NCBI RefSeq assembly: GCF_001578775.1 | Contig: NZ_KQ969062.1 | Location: 380,518 to 441,357 of the forward strand | DNA from: Streptococcus cristatus | GTDB lineage: Bacteria; Bacillota; Bacilli; Lactobacillales; Streptococcaceae | DNA length: 60,840 nucleotides | Direction of reading: 5' to 3' | Shown here: piece by piece, positions 8,972 to 17,022 of the stretch | How the letters are laid out: the number at the start of each line of letters is the position of its first letter | How positions within the stretch are numbered: position 1 is the first letter of the stretch | Made by a program: the position numbers and the translations under genes | The notes under the pieces: generated by a model | Told to the model about the DNA's origin: nothing | Databases searched by the model: none | The model's input: only the letters and a program-made list of their open reading frames with translations

Positions 8972-9982
8972 ATGGTTATTTTTACAGGAGCAAGTGTTGA
9001 AGAAGCGATTCAAAATGGACTAAAAACGCTGGATATCCCACGAATGAGAGCACATATTACCGTTGTTTCGCGTGAAAAGAAAGGTTTTCTCGGTTTATTT
9101 GGCAAGAAGCCTGCGCAGGTAGATGTGGAGCCGATTGCTGAAACGACTGTGGCCAAAGCCAACCAACAGGCGGTAAAAGGAGTTCCTGAGGAAATCAATG
9201 CACAAAACGAGCCGGTACAAAGTGTCAGTGAAGCAACAGTCGACTTAGGGCGAGCTGTGACAGCTATCAAGAAGGCCGAAGGCGAAGGTGAAGCTGTTTC
9301 AGAAAAAGTCAAGGCTGAAATTCTTAAGAACGATAAAGACGCCAGTACCATTCTGGAAGAAACAGGTGCAATTGATTTCTTAAAGACCAGTCAAGCGGTT
9401 GATGAAGCACAGCCTCTGAAAGACTCAGAGGAAGATAGCTCTTTAGCAGAGGTGGCACCTAGTCAGCAAGAGACAGCTGAGTCGTCCTTCTTTGACTTGG
9501 GTATCCAGATTGAGGATGATTGTGATATTGAAGAAGTTGTCGCAAGTGTGACCACATATGTGCAAAAGATTGTGGATGAAATGGATGTTGAAGCGACTCT
9601 TTCTAGCAGCCACAATCGTCGAACAATCAATATGCAAATCGATACGAATGAGCCAGGGCGCGTGATTGGTTACCACGGTAAAGTCTTGAAAGCCTTGCAG
9701 CTGTTGGCTCAGAATTATCTTTACAATCAATATTCCAAGAGTTTCTACATTTCTATCAACGTGAATGACTATGCGGAGCATCGTGCAGAAGTTTTACAAA
9801 GCTATGCGCAAAAATTGGCTCAGCGTGCTCTAGAAGACCGTCGCAGCCAGCATACGGATCCTATGTCCAATAGTGAGCGTAAAATCATCCATCGGATTAT
9901 TTCAAGAATTGATGGTGTGACTAGCTATTCAGAAGGCGATGAGCCTAACCGCTACGTTGTTGTAGATATTGATTCGGAATAA
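8972..9982 (+). CDS. jag: RNA-binding protein Jag/KhpB (EloR)
   Basis: A 336-residue cytoplasmic RNA-binding protein that, with KhpA, controls cell elongation in streptococci. ATG 8972 (MVIFTGASVEEAI) lies 10 bases after AAGGAGG; a TTG six bases earlier is less well spaced. The Jag-N domain spans 1-50 with GFLGLFGKKPAQVDV, then an acidic linker to about 165, a KH domain with GRVIGYHGKVLKALQLL near 230-247, and a C-terminal R3H domain (SNSERKIIHRII). The linker keeps ATVDLG, equivalent to the threonine that StkP phosphorylates in pneumococcus. It ends the rnpA-yidC-jag unit before a terminator. Confidence 0.94.
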   Translation: MVIFTGASVEEAIQNGLKTLDIPRMRAHITVVSREKKGFLGLFGKKPAQVDVEPIAETTVAKANQQAVKGVPEEINAQNEPVQSVSEATVDLGRAVTAIKKAEGEGEAVSEKVKAEILKNDKDASTILEETGAIDFLKTSQAVDEAQPLKDSEEDSSLAEVAPSQQETAESSFFDLGIQIEDDCDIEEVVASVTTYVQKIVDEMDVEATLSSSHNRRTINMQIDTNEPGRVIGYHGKVLKALQLLAQNYLYNQYSKSFYISINVNDYAEHRAEVLQSYAQKLAQRALEDRRSQHTDPMSNSERKIIHRIISRIDGVTSYSEGDEPNRYVVVDIDSE

Positions 9983-9987
9983 ATCTT

Positions 9988-10010
9988 AACCAGCTGCTCA
10001 GCTGGTTTTT
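9988..10010 (+). terminator. Terminator after jag
   Basis: A perfect 9-bp stem AACCAGCTG with CAGCTGGTT, two-base loop and a short T run, 5 bases after the stop. The loop is tight, so the actual stem is probably shorter. Confidence 0.75.
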
Positions 10011-10033
10011 AGATACAGAAAGGAGAAAATTCT

Positions 10034-10666
10034 ATGTCACTTTTTCCAGCTATTGAGTCATTTTTAACCGTTCAAGGAAGTAAATACATTTCACCGGATA
10101 AGGCCGGGGAACTGCGAGAGACAATGTTGGATTTGAAAGCTAGAGGTCAGGCTGCTCGGCAGGAGTTTGCGAACTTAGTCCGAGACTTTCAGACTCTCTA
10201 TCCTAAGCTGAGTCTGGAGCGGACCAGTAATTGGCTGAATCAGGCTCAGATTTTACGCCCACATTTTTGGAATTATCTAAGAGGCTATGGAGAAATCACA
10301 GAGCCCATGTTCGCTCTGCGCTTGTATGGAACTGCAGAAGATTTTGGGGTCTCGCTAGAGGTGAGTTTCATGGAGCGCAAGAAAGATGAGCATAGTCTTA
10401 GCAAGCAAAACCGGGTATTGAATCTGCCCATTCAACCGCCAGCTTACTATTTTGCCCAGATAGAAGGTGTGAGTCAACGCTTCGAGGCTACTGAGGCAAA
10501 TAGGCAGCATCTAAGCCAGGAGGTGGCTGCTGGGCTAGTCCGCAAGGTTTTGATCAAATATGACGTCAACCTTTCTGAGGCTACAAGTAAGCAGCAAGTT
10601 CTGTCGGAGCTTGAGCAGGCTATGACAGCCTTGATTCCCTTCTATGAAGCGACACGATTTGAATGA
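10034..10666 (+). CDS. Conserved hypothetical protein between jag and rpmH
   Basis: A 210-residue soluble protein with no signal peptide or membrane segment, start ATG 10034 after AAAGGAG. It contains LRPHFWNYLRGYGEITEP near 75-92 and a mixed alpha/beta C-terminal half. I do not recognise a catalytic motif. It may belong to the HI_0552-like family, sometimes mislabelled glucose-6-phosphate dehydrogenase in streptococcal annotation, but this is a weak recollection. It interrupts the usual jag-rpmH adjacency and lies between the jag terminator and the rpmH promoter; it has no evident promoter of its own, so it may depend on read-through past the short jag hairpin. Confidence 0.75.
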   Translation: MSLFPAIESFLTVQGSKYISPDKAGELRETMLDLKARGQAARQEFANLVRDFQTLYPKLSLERTSNWLNQAQILRPHFWNYLRGYGEITEPMFALRLYGTAEDFGVSLEVSFMERKKDEHSLSKQNRVLNLPIQPPAYYFAQIEGVSQRFEATEANRQHLSQEVAAGLVRKVLIKYDVNLSEATSKQQVLSELEQAMTALIPFYEATRFE

Positions 10667-10702
10667 TTTCGTTTCCAAAAAGAAACAATTCGTCCAATAC
10701 TA

Positions 10703-10731
10703 TTGACAAACAGGAGAGAATCAGATAGAAT
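10703..10731 (+). promoter_or_regulatory. Strong promoter of rpmH
   Basis: Consensus TTGACA, 17-base spacer, TAGAAT. The leader of about 68 nt starts with a hairpin GTTTAG (10742-10747) with CTAAAC (10770-10775) and includes the palindrome TAGCCGGCTA. Confidence 0.85.
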
Positions 10732-10805
10732 GGTAAAGTATGTTTAGTAACTGATCACTTTATAGCCGGCTAAACGAATACAAAATCTATGAGGAGGTAT
10801 TCATC

Positions 10806-10940
10806 GTGAAACGTACTTATCAACCAAGTAAACTTCGTCGTGCGCGCAAACACGGATTCCGTAACCGTATGTCAACTAAAAACGGTCGTCGCGTATTGGC
10901 AGCTCGTCGTCGTAAAGGACGCAAAGTTTTGGCTGCATAA
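10806..10940 (+). CDS. rpmH: 50S ribosomal protein L34
   Basis: A 44-residue, very basic protein of the large ribosomal subunit: [17 protein letters not shown] follows a GTG start, and it ends GRKVLAA. Full length and typical. GAGGAGG lies 9 bases upstream, a strong RBS suited to a ribosomal gene. A consensus promoter precedes it and a terminator follows. In most bacteria rpmH sits upstream of rnpA; here, as in other streptococci, it lies downstream of jag. Confidence 0.97.
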
Positions 10941-10960
10941 TCCAAACGATTACCATAAAG

Positions 10961-10993
10961 AAACCAGTGGAGACTCGAGACCGCTGGTTTTTC
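10961..10993 (+). terminator. Terminator after rpmH
   Basis: A 10-bp stem AAACCAGTGG with CCGCTGGTTT (one T-G pair), 10-base loop, then Ts. The stretch 10994-11148 behind it shows no gene or clear site. Confidence 0.8.
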
Positions 10994-11148
10994 TATTGTT
11001 CTTGATAAATAGGCTTCTATGGTTTAAAGGTGGCTAGTATTGCTATGAAGGAGTCCGTGCAGAATAGGAACTTTACATGAAATGGAAGGTAAACGGGCTA
11101 GTCTAGGTGGTTTCTAGGTGTATCTTATCTAGTTTGAATAAAAGAAAA

Positions 11149-11328
11149 GAGAGTGGGACAGAAATCGGTAATTCGTTAGAATTCGATTTCGTCGTCCCAC
11201 CTCCGCACAGTTGAGTAGGGCTGTAAAAGCTGATGAAATCAGCGTAGTAGAGCCCACTCAACCACTGCGTCTTGCTCGACAATCTAAAGACAATTGAGAG
11301 GCTAGAACTTTTGTCCCAGCCTCTTTTT
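11149..11328 (+). repeat. 180-bp structured intergenic repeat, copy 2
   Basis: Near-identical to 7465-7645. It starts GAGAGTGGGACAGAAATCGG and ends TTTTGTCCCAGCCTC plus TTTTT. Here the terminal arms match better (AGGCTGGGACA on the complement of the 3' end against AGAGTGGGACA at the 5' end). It sits between rpmH and a convergent minus-strand gene and could terminate transcripts from either side. Together with 10941-11148 it accounts for the 421-base gap. Confidence 0.85.
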
Positions 11329-11361
11329 GATAATTATATTGGCATATAAGTATGCTCTCTA

Positions 11362-12780
11362 TCAAGCAGCTAAGAGCAGGGGATAGAGGTAGCAGAGCAG
11401 CGTGAAACTAATAAGGGCGTAGAAGATACCGATTCGGATCGCTTGGATGGGCTTGTAGAAACGAATTAGGGTCAGAATACACCAGACCAGTAGAACGAGG
11501 ATAAACCAAGCGGAGATCAGGCGCAATGGTGTTGGACCGTAAAGATAGATGTAGATGCCAAAGAGTTTCCAGCCGGCAAGCAAGGCCAATAAAAAGGCGA
11601 AAATAAAGAGGACAGCGCTGGCTAGACGAGTGCCTTTCTGGTCCCAGAGAGGTTTTTGAGCCAGCAAATAAAAGGCGGCTAGGACAGCGAAATTTAGAAG
11701 TGATACACGAACAAGCTGCCAGAAACCAGCAACAGCAACGGTTGAGGCGTTTTGTGGAGAAATGGTTTGGAGGCTCGTACCAGCACTAAGGAGTTCGCTT
11801 AATTCTCCTAAACCAACGAGGAAAAAGAGAGTGTAGGTCAGGCAGAGGCTGCCGATGATGATATAGGCTGTAAAAGCAGGAAACATTCGCAGTGGCTGAA
11901 TTTTATTTTGGAAGCTTTGATAGGTAACTTTGATATCTTTTTGATTCAGTAAGCTGCCAACAATCAGACTGTAGAGATAGAGACCGATAGGTAGGGCCAA
12001 GAAGAGGTGAAGAGCGATGGCGTCTGTATCAAGATTGGCAAAAATCAAGTCAAAGAAAAGATGCAAGGCATCAGCTGTATCACTAAAGAAAAGAGCAAAT
12101 CGATCAGAGACTTGGCTGAGTTGTGACCAAACGAAGAAGACAAGCGTACCAGCAATAAGAAGGCTGCTTGCGATCATCGTACTTTGGAGTGCTTTTTTAG
12201 AAGAATCGCCGTCTTCAGTAGTTGCATCTGAAGCCTTATCACTCAGAGCAAAGACTTGAAGACCAGCGAAAAAGTTTCTAAAAGGTAGAATCACAAAAGC
12301 TTGAATGCTATCGTACCAAACCATGATCCCCAAGCGGCCTTGATTGAGCCATCCTGTCCGTGACAGGATATAAAAAGAAAAGGAGATGTGGAGAGCCAAA
12401 GTCTGAAAAATCTCTAATTGTGGATGAAACCCCCAGATACTGAGTGCCAGTGCCTGAGTCAGACTGAGAATCAGGAAAAGCTTGGACTCGAGCCCAGTAG
12501 AAGCATCCTTTTCGATTTGAGACAAGCTTTTCGGCGTTTTTCTTACTAACCACTCGGTCAGGCCAATCAGACCAATCGCAATAGGAAAAAAGTAAATGGT
12601 TTTGTTGCCGTCGATGGCAACTGTATAAAAGTAGGCCAAGAAATAGAGAATGAGAGAGCTGATTCTAAAATTCTTCAGTTCCTTTATGTTTAAAGCTGTG
12701 AAGATGCTTTTTCGTTCTTGGTTTTTTTCAAAAGGAAGGTAGGGTTGCCCCGTTATCTGTTCTTGTGATGGTGTTTCCAT
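11362..12780 (-). CDS. DUF4153/DUF4173-type multipass membrane protein
   Basis: A 472-residue integral membrane protein with about 12 hydrophobic segments and a soluble N-terminal stretch of about 30 residues. A charged break SDKASDATTEDGDSSKKA lies near residue 185. The hydrophobic layout resembles the DUF4153/DUF4173 families; no catalytic motif is evident and its role is unknown. It is the last gene of a three-gene minus-strand unit: only two bases separate it from the upstream Cro/CI-type regulator, which suggests cotranscription with a switch-like regulator. The start ATG (12780) lies about 10 bases after AGGAGGAA (complement strand). Confidence 0.75.
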   Translation of the reverse strand: METPSQEQITGQPYLPFEKNQERKSIFTALNIKELKNFRISSLILYFLAYFYTVAIDGNKTIYFFPIAIGLIGLTEWLVRKTPKSLSQIEKDASTGLESKLFLILSLTQALALSIWGFHPQLEIFQTLALHISFSFYILSRTGWLNQGRLGIMVWYDSIQAFVILPFRNFFAGLQVFALSDKASDATTEDGDSSKKALQSTMIASSLLIAGTLVFFVWSQLSQVSDRFALFFSDTADALHLFFDLIFANLDTDAIALHLFLALPIGLYLYSLIVGSLLNQKDIKVTYQSFQNKIQPLRMFPAFTAYIIIGSLCLTYTLFFLVGLGELSELLSAGTSLQTISPQNASTVAVAGFWQLVRVSLLNFAVLAAFYLLAQKPLWDQKGTRLASAVLFIFAFLLALLAGWKLFGIYIYLYGPTPLRLISAWFILVLLVWCILTLIRFYKPIQAIRIGIFYALISFTLLCYLYPLLLAA

Positions 12781-12782
12781 GT

Positions 12783-13001
12783 TTATTCCTCCTCGATTTC
12801 ATCTGTGATATATTCAAGAATATCGCCGGGTTGGCAGTCCAATTCCCGACAAAGGGCATTAAGTGTTGAAAAGCGTATTGCCTTGGCTCGGTTATTTTTC
12901 AAGATGGACAAGTTGGCAGGGGTGAGGTCAATCAATTCTGCTAAGCGTCCAGCGCTAATCCGTTTTTGAGCCATGACAAGGTCTAAATTAATCTGAATCA
13001 T
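12783..13001 (-). CDS. Small Cro/CI (YozG-type) transcriptional regulator
   Basis: A 72-residue protein made almost entirely of a helix-turn-helix: RISAGRLAELIDLTPANLSILKN covers the HTH at residues 14-37, followed by STLNALCRELDCQPGDILEY, the hallmark of the HTH_26/YozG group. It should bind DNA as a dimer. It lies 8 bases after the DUF2975 gene, a pairing seen repeatedly in Firmicutes, where the regulator is expected to control its own operon. The promoter region of the unit carries candidate operator repeats. Confidence 0.88.
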   Translation of the reverse strand: MIQINLDLVMAQKRISAGRLAELIDLTPANLSILKNNRAKAIRFSTLNALCRELDCQPGDILEYITDEIEEE

Positions 13002-13009
13002 AGTCCCTC

Positions 13010-13486
13010 CTAAATCGTGTAGTCTACTTCTTCTTGCAGCTCAATTGCCTTACCAAAAGCATTGCGGATAACCCGAATAATCAAGGTTAAAATGCAGCAA
13101 GAAACGGCTACGAGGAGCATGGGCATATAGACTGTCAAGCCCATAAAGAAAGAAATGAGGGCGACTATTCCAACTTCCCAGCCCAGATAGCGCATATACT
13201 GTACATTCTGTCTGATAAAGACCTGGTTTTTCCCGATGCGGCTAAGGAGCCGATAGAGATGCACGATACAGGTCAGAGCCAGGCAGCCCAAGACATAGCC
13301 TAGGAGCAACAATATCCAATAGCGACTTTCTCCCTGAAAGAAAGGAGAGGGAAATTCAATGACTAGGCTGACCACCCAAGGTCCGATGGCTATCAGGACA
13401 ATGGAAGCAATAAATAAAATGCTGAGGCTGATTTTTGTAAGCATAATGCTTATATCTTCAGCTGTTTTTTGTCTTGTCTTTGACAT
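13010..13486 (-). CDS. DUF2975 membrane protein
   Basis: A 158-residue protein with four predicted membrane helices (about residues 15-37, 50-70, 95-117, 120-140). The start chosen is ATG 13486 (MSKTRQKTAEDIS) because TTGGAGGA lies 5-6 bases upstream; a TTG at 13498 would begin inside that Shine-Dalgarno. It is the first gene of the minus-strand unit with the YozG-type regulator, the standard DUF2975 context. Function is unknown; a membrane sensor or partner of the regulator is an inference from repeated pairing. Confidence 0.82.
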   Translation of the reverse strand: MSKTRQKTAEDISIMLTKISLSILFIASIVLIAIGPWVVSLVIEFPSPFFQGESRYWILLLLGYVLGCLALTCIVHLYRLLSRIGKNQVFIRQNVQYMRYLGWEVGIVALISFFMGLTVYMPMLLVAVSCCILTLIIRVIRNAFGKAIELQEEVDYTI

Positions 13487-13518
13487 GGATTCCTCCAAAT
13501 AAATTTCTATTTTTATTT

Positions 13519-13547
13519 ACTATATCACAAAATATATCGATAATCAA
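13519..13547 (-). promoter_or_regulatory. Promoter and candidate operators of the DUF2975 unit
   Basis: On the minus strand: TTGATT (13542-13547), 17-base spacer, TATAGT (13519-13524) with TGA before it. The palindrome TATCGATA (13535-13542) lies against the -35, and ACAAAATAT(AT)CGA occurs twice on the plus strand (from about 13528 and 13550), about two helical turns apart. This suits autoregulation by the Cro/CI protein. Confidence 0.6.
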
Positions 13548-13683
13548 TAACAAAATATCGAAAAATAATAAAAAATTATCAAAAAACAGTAAAAATATTT
13601 TTGATAGGTGCTGAAAAAATAACAAATACCCGCTGAAGTAGGCGGAGAGAAAGTAAAGCTCTTGCCCCTTTATCTGACTTTTT

Positions 13684-13692
13684 TGGTATAAT
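13684..13692 (+). promoter_or_regulatory. Extended -10 promoter of the tatD-rnmV unit
   Basis: TGG plus TATAAT 30 bases before tatD; TTGCCC lies 19 bases upstream as a possible -35. Confidence 0.6.
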
Positions 13693-13721
13693 GAAGAACA
13701 GGAAATACAAGGAAGTAAAGC

Positions 13722-14492
13722 ATGAAAATTTTTGATACACACACGCATTTAAATGTGGAAGAATTTGCTGGTCGAGAGGCAGAAGAGCTTCGGTTGGCTG
13801 CAGAAATGGGCGTTAGCAATATGAATGTTGTCGGTTTTGACCGGCCGACCATCGAGCGCGCCTTGGAGTTGGCCGACAATTATGAGCAGATTTACGCTAC
13901 GATTGGCTGGCATCCGACTGAGGCTGGGACTTATGATGAGGCGGTGGAAGCCTATCTACTGGACAAGCTTGGTCATCCAAAAGTGGTGGCTCTGGGTGAG
14001 ATTGGTCTGGATTATCACTGGATGACAGCACCCAAGGAAGTGCAAGAGCGAGTATTTCGCCGACAAATCCAGTTGTCGAAAGAGTTAGACCTGCCCTTTG
14101 TCGTCCACACGCGCGACGCTTTAGAAGACACCTATGAGATTATCAAGAGTGAGGGTGTAGGCCCTCGGGGCGGTATCATGCACTCTTATTCTGGCTCTTT
14201 GGAAATGGCAGAGCGCTTTATCGAGCTGGGGATGATGATCTCCTTTTCTGGAGTCGTCACCTTTAAAAAAGCGACGGATATTCAAGAAGCCGCGCAGAAC
14301 CTACCTTTGGACAAAATCCTCGTCGAGACGGATGCACCTTACTTGGCACCTGTTCCCAAGCGTGGCCGAGAAAACAAAACAGCCTATACTCGCTATGTTG
14401 TGGAAAAAATTGCGGAACTGCGTGGGCTGACTGTCGAGGAGGTGGCTCAAGCGACCTATGAAAATGCAAAGAAGGTGTTTGGGCTTGACTGA
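13722..14492 (+). CDS. tatD: TatD family metal-dependent hydrolase/DNase
   Basis: A 256-residue TIM-barrel amidohydrolase-superfamily enzyme. Metal ligands are seen in DTHTHLN (residues 4-10), GEIGLDYH near 90-97, VVHTRDA near 127, MHSYSG near 152 and ETDAPYLAP near 203-211. Family members are divalent-metal DNases or deacylases; the exact substrate is not fixed. Start ATG 13722 after AAGGAAG. The gene overlaps rnmV by 8 bases, the usual Firmicute arrangement. Call of family is secure. Confidence 0.93.
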   Translation: MKIFDTHTHLNVEEFAGREAEELRLAAEMGVSNMNVVGFDRPTIERALELADNYEQIYATIGWHPTEAGTYDEAVEAYLLDKLGHPKVVALGEIGLDYHWMTAPKEVQERVFRRQIQLSKELDLPFVVHTRDALEDTYEIIKSEGVGPRGGIMHSYSGSLEMAERFIELGMMISFSGVVTFKKATDIQEAAQNLPLDKILVETDAPYLAPVPKRGRENKTAYTRYVVEKIAELRGLTVEEVAQATYENAKKVFGLD

Positions 14493-15054
14493 AAAGATAA
14501 AAATCCCCCAAGTGGTCGTTGTGGAAGGGCGTGATGACACGGCCAATCTCAAGCGCTATTTTGATGTTGAGACTTATGAAACGAGAGGTTCTGCCATTAG
14601 CGATGCGGATATTGAACGGATTCGTCGCCTACAGGACTTGCATGGTGTGATTGTCTTTACAGATCCTGATTTCAATGGCGAGCGGATTCGCCGTTTGATC
14701 ATGACGGAAATTCCCGCAGTCCAACATGCCTTTCTCAAGCGTGACGAAGCAGCTCCCAAGTCCAAGACTAAAGGACGCTCGCTAGGCATTGAGCATGCTA
14801 GCTTTGAAGACTTAAAGACAGCCCTCGCTGAGGTAACCAGCCATTTTGAGTCAAGCAGTGATTTTGATGTGACGAAGAATGACCTCATGCGGCTGGGATT
14901 GCTCCTAGGAAGCGACAGCCGTCAGCGCCGAGAGTATCTGGGGGAAGAGCTTCGTATTGGCTACTCCAATGGCAAACAGCTACTCAAACGCTTGGAACTG
15001 TTTGGCGTGACTTTGGCGGAAGTGGAAGAAGCCATGCTCAAGTATTCGGTCTAA
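14485..15054 (+). CDS. rnmV: Ribonuclease M5
   Basis: A 189-residue Toprim-domain endoribonuclease that makes the final cuts in 5S rRNA maturation. Toprim motifs are VVVEGRDDT (near residue 10) and FTDPDFNGERIRR (near 60-72); the C-terminal DNA/RNA-binding part ends GYSNGKQLLKRLELFGV. The start chosen is TTG 14485 (TEKIKIPQVVVVEG), which places AAGG about 9 bases upstream and matches relatives; an ATG at 14458 would add ten non-conserved residues. It is coupled to tatD by an 8-base overlap. Confidence 0.94.
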   Translation: MTEKIKIPQVVVVEGRDDTANLKRYFDVETYETRGSAISDADIERIRRLQDLHGVIVFTDPDFNGERIRRLIMTEIPAVQHAFLKRDEAAPKSKTKGRSLGIEHASFEDLKTALAEVTSHFESSSDFDVTKNDLMRLGLLLGSDSRQRREYLGEELRIGYSNGKQLLKRLELFGVTLAEVEEAMLKYSV

Positions 15055-15065
15055 CGGAGTCAGAA

Positions 15066-15920
15066 ATGAAAAAAGTAATTATTACAGGCGGCAATAGTGG
15101 TATTGGCTACCAAGCTGCTAAACAGTTAGCTGAAAAAGAGTGGTCAGTAACTTTATTTTGTAGACGGAAAGAAGCTGCTGAGCAAGCTTGTGAGAAAATC
15201 CGTCAACAAACAGCAAATCCGCATGTAGATTATATCTTGGCTGATTTATCTGATTTGGAGAGTATCAAGAAAGCGGTAGAACAGTATATCCAAAAGGAAG
15301 AGACTTTAGATATTTTAATTAACAATGCGGCCGATTTTGATTTATCGGTCAAAAAGCCGATTCTGACCAAAGACGGTTTGGAGAAGCAGTTTGCAACCAA
15401 TGTGGTAGCTCCCTTCTTGCTTTCTACCTTGTTGAGAGGCTTGTTAGAAAAGTCAGAAAGTGGTCGGATTATTAATATTTCTTCCCAAGGGCTAGTGCTT
15501 TATCCTTTCATGAAGCTTGATTTTGAAAATTTATCTGGTCAAAAACATTACAGCCCTGCTAAGACTTATTATCAAAATAAGCTGGCCTTGTTGATGCTGT
15601 CGCTTTATATCCGGAAACAGTGGAAAGGTATCAAGGTTCAGGCCATCCGTGTAACTAATGTCAAAGTTAATATGCGCCGCTATGATCACCTCAGCGCTTT
15701 TATGAAAAATCTGTATAAAGTTAAGTCAAGATTTTCGATGAGTCCTGAAGAAATGGCGAAAGTCTATACAGCTTTATCTACAGAAGATGGCTATGAGGGC
15801 TTTTTGTATGACGAGAAATGCAGGGAAGTAAAAGCAAATAGATCTGCTTATGAAGAAGAGGAGCAAGAAAAACTCTACATCTTGCTTGAGCAAATGACCT
15901 CCTTAAAAGATAACGAATAA
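15066..15920 (+). CDS. Short-chain dehydrogenase/reductase (SDR)
   Basis: A 284-residue classical SDR. The NAD(P)-binding motif is TGGNSGIG (residues 7-14), the structural NNAA is near 87, catalytic Ser lies in NISSQG and the YxxxK pair in YYQNK near residue 176. It resembles retinol-dehydrogenase-like SDRs; the substrate is unknown. It sits 11 bases after rnmV and 20 bases before rsmA, interrupting the rnmV-rsmA adjacency seen in pneumococcus, so it is likely a lineage-specific insertion cotranscribed with its neighbours. RBS: CGGAGTCAG just before ATG 15066. Confidence 0.85.
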   Translation: MKKVIITGGNSGIGYQAAKQLAEKEWSVTLFCRRKEAAEQACEKIRQQTANPHVDYILADLSDLESIKKAVEQYIQKEETLDILINNAADFDLSVKKPILTKDGLEKQFATNVVAPFLLSTLLRGLLEKSESGRIINISSQGLVLYPFMKLDFENLSGQKHYSPAKTYYQNKLALLMLSLYIRKQWKGIKVQAIRVTNVKVNMRRYDHLSAFMKNLYKVKSRFSMSPEEMAKVYTALSTEDGYEGFLYDEKCREVKANRSAYEEEEQEKLYILLEQMTSLKDNE

Positions 15921-15940
15921 CGAATTAGAAAAGAGAAAAA

Positions 15941-16813
15941 ATGAGAATTGCAGATTATAGTGTGACCCGTGCCATTCTGGAGCGTCACGGTTTCACTTTT
16001 AAAAAATCTTTCGGTCAGAATTTCCTGACGGATACCAATATCCTCCAGAAGATTGTGGATACAGCTGAGATTGACAAAAATGTCAATGTCATTGAAATTG
16101 GGCCTGGAATTGGGGCATTGACAGAATTTTTGGCGGAAAGTGCCGCCGAGGTCATGGCTTTTGAGATTGATGACCGTTTGGTCCCGATTTTGGCGGATAC
16201 CCTGCGCGATTTTGACAATGTGACAGTGGTCAATCAGGATATTCTCAAGGTTGATCTGGCTCAGTACATAGCAGAGTTTAAGAATCCAGACCTGCCTATC
16301 AAGGTAGTAGCTAATCTGCCCTACTACATCACGACACCGATTCTCATGCATTTGATTGAGAGCGGGATTCCTTTTAGTGAGTTTGTCGTGATGATGCAGA
16401 GGGAAGTGGCGGATCGGATTTCGGCTCAGCCGAATACCAAGGCTTACGGCAGTTTGTCGATTGCGGTCCAGTATTACATGACGGCCAAGGTTGCCTTTAT
16501 CGTGCCACGGACAGTCTTTGTGCCAGCGCCAAATGTGGATTCGGCCATTCTCAAGATGGTGCGCAGAGACCAGCCTGCAGTTGAAGTCCAAGACGAGAAA
16601 TTCTTTTTCAAGGTTTCCAAGGCTAGTTTTGTCCACCGCCGCAAGACGCTCTGGAATAATCTGACCAGTCATTTTGGCAAGTCAGAGGAGACTAAAGTTA
16701 AGTTAACAGCTGCTTTAGAGCAAGCTGAATTGTCTCCAAGTGTTCGGGGAGAAGCCTTGACTTTGGCAGATTTTGCCCGTCTGGCGGATGCCTTGAAAGA
16801 ACAAGGATTATAA
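15941..16813 (+). CDS. rsmA: 16S rRNA dimethyladenosine transferase
   Basis: A 290-residue SAM-dependent methyltransferase (KsgA) that dimethylates two adjacent adenines near the 3' end of 16S rRNA during 30S assembly. The N terminus has KKSFGQNFL, then motif [14 protein letters not shown] near residues 52-64, and motif [12 protein letters not shown] near 124-133. Full length. It is the last gene of the tatD-rnmV-SDR-rsmA run, with a strong terminator directly after it. Call is secure. Confidence 0.96.
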   Translation: MRIADYSVTRAILERHGFTFKKSFGQNFLTDTNILQKIVDTAEIDKNVNVIEIGPGIGALTEFLAESAAEVMAFEIDDRLVPILADTLRDFDNVTVVNQDILKVDLAQYIAEFKNPDLPIKVVANLPYYITTPILMHLIESGIPFSEFVVMMQREVADRISAQPNTKAYGSLSIAVQYYMTAKVAFIVPRTVFVPAPNVDSAILKMVRRDQPAVEVQDEKFFFKVSKASFVHRRKTLWNNLTSHFGKSEETKVKLTAALEQAELSPSVRGEALTLADFARLADALKEQGL

Positions 16814-16819
16814 GATTTG

Positions 16820-16853
16820 AAAACCAGCTCTTTTTGAAAAGGGCTGGTTTTTC
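16820..16853 (+). terminator. Terminator after rsmA
   Basis: An 11-bp stem AAAACCAGCTC with GGGCTGGTTTT (one T-G pair), 10-base loop, then Ts. Confidence 0.85.
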
Positions 16854-16890
16854 TGAAAGAAATTTCAAGAAGATTTCATAATTTTTTAAA

Positions 16891-16921
16891 AGAAAAACTC
16901 TTGTCAACTGGGACAAGAGTT
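16891..16921 (-). terminator. Terminator of the tRNA-Leu transcript
   Basis: Read on the minus strand: AACTCTTGTC, 6-base loop, GACAAGAGTT, then TTTCTTTT. It lies 10 bases after the tRNA 3' end. Confidence 0.85.
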
Positions 16922-16930
16922 CTTGTTCGA

Positions 16931-17013
16931 TGCGGAGGAAGGGATTTGAACCCTCACACCCGTACGGGCACATGCGCCTGAAGCATGCGTGTCTGCCGTT
17001 CCACCACCTCCGC
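16931..17013 (-). tRNA. tRNA-Leu (anticodon CAG)
   Basis: On the minus strand an 83-base class II tRNA folds: acceptor GCGGAGG with CCTCCGC, D arm starting TGGTGGAACGGCAGAC, anticodon stem CATGC with GCATG around loop TTCAGGC giving anticodon CAG, a long variable arm (GCCCGTACGGGT) and T arm GAGGGTTCAAATCCCTT. The discriminator is A and CCA is not encoded, so CCA is added after transcription. It has its own promoter and terminator. The long variable arm and anticodon fit leucine. Confidence 0.95.
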
Positions 17014-17022
17014 TTGCTTTTT

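Noticed and set aside
10770..10780. ComX box in the rpmH leader
   Set aside because: AACGAATA differs from TACGAATA at the first base, lies between a consensus SigA promoter and the gene, and has no T run before it.
10840..11037. 65-codon plus-strand frame overlapping rpmH
   Set aside because: Out-of-frame shadow of rpmH running through its terminator.
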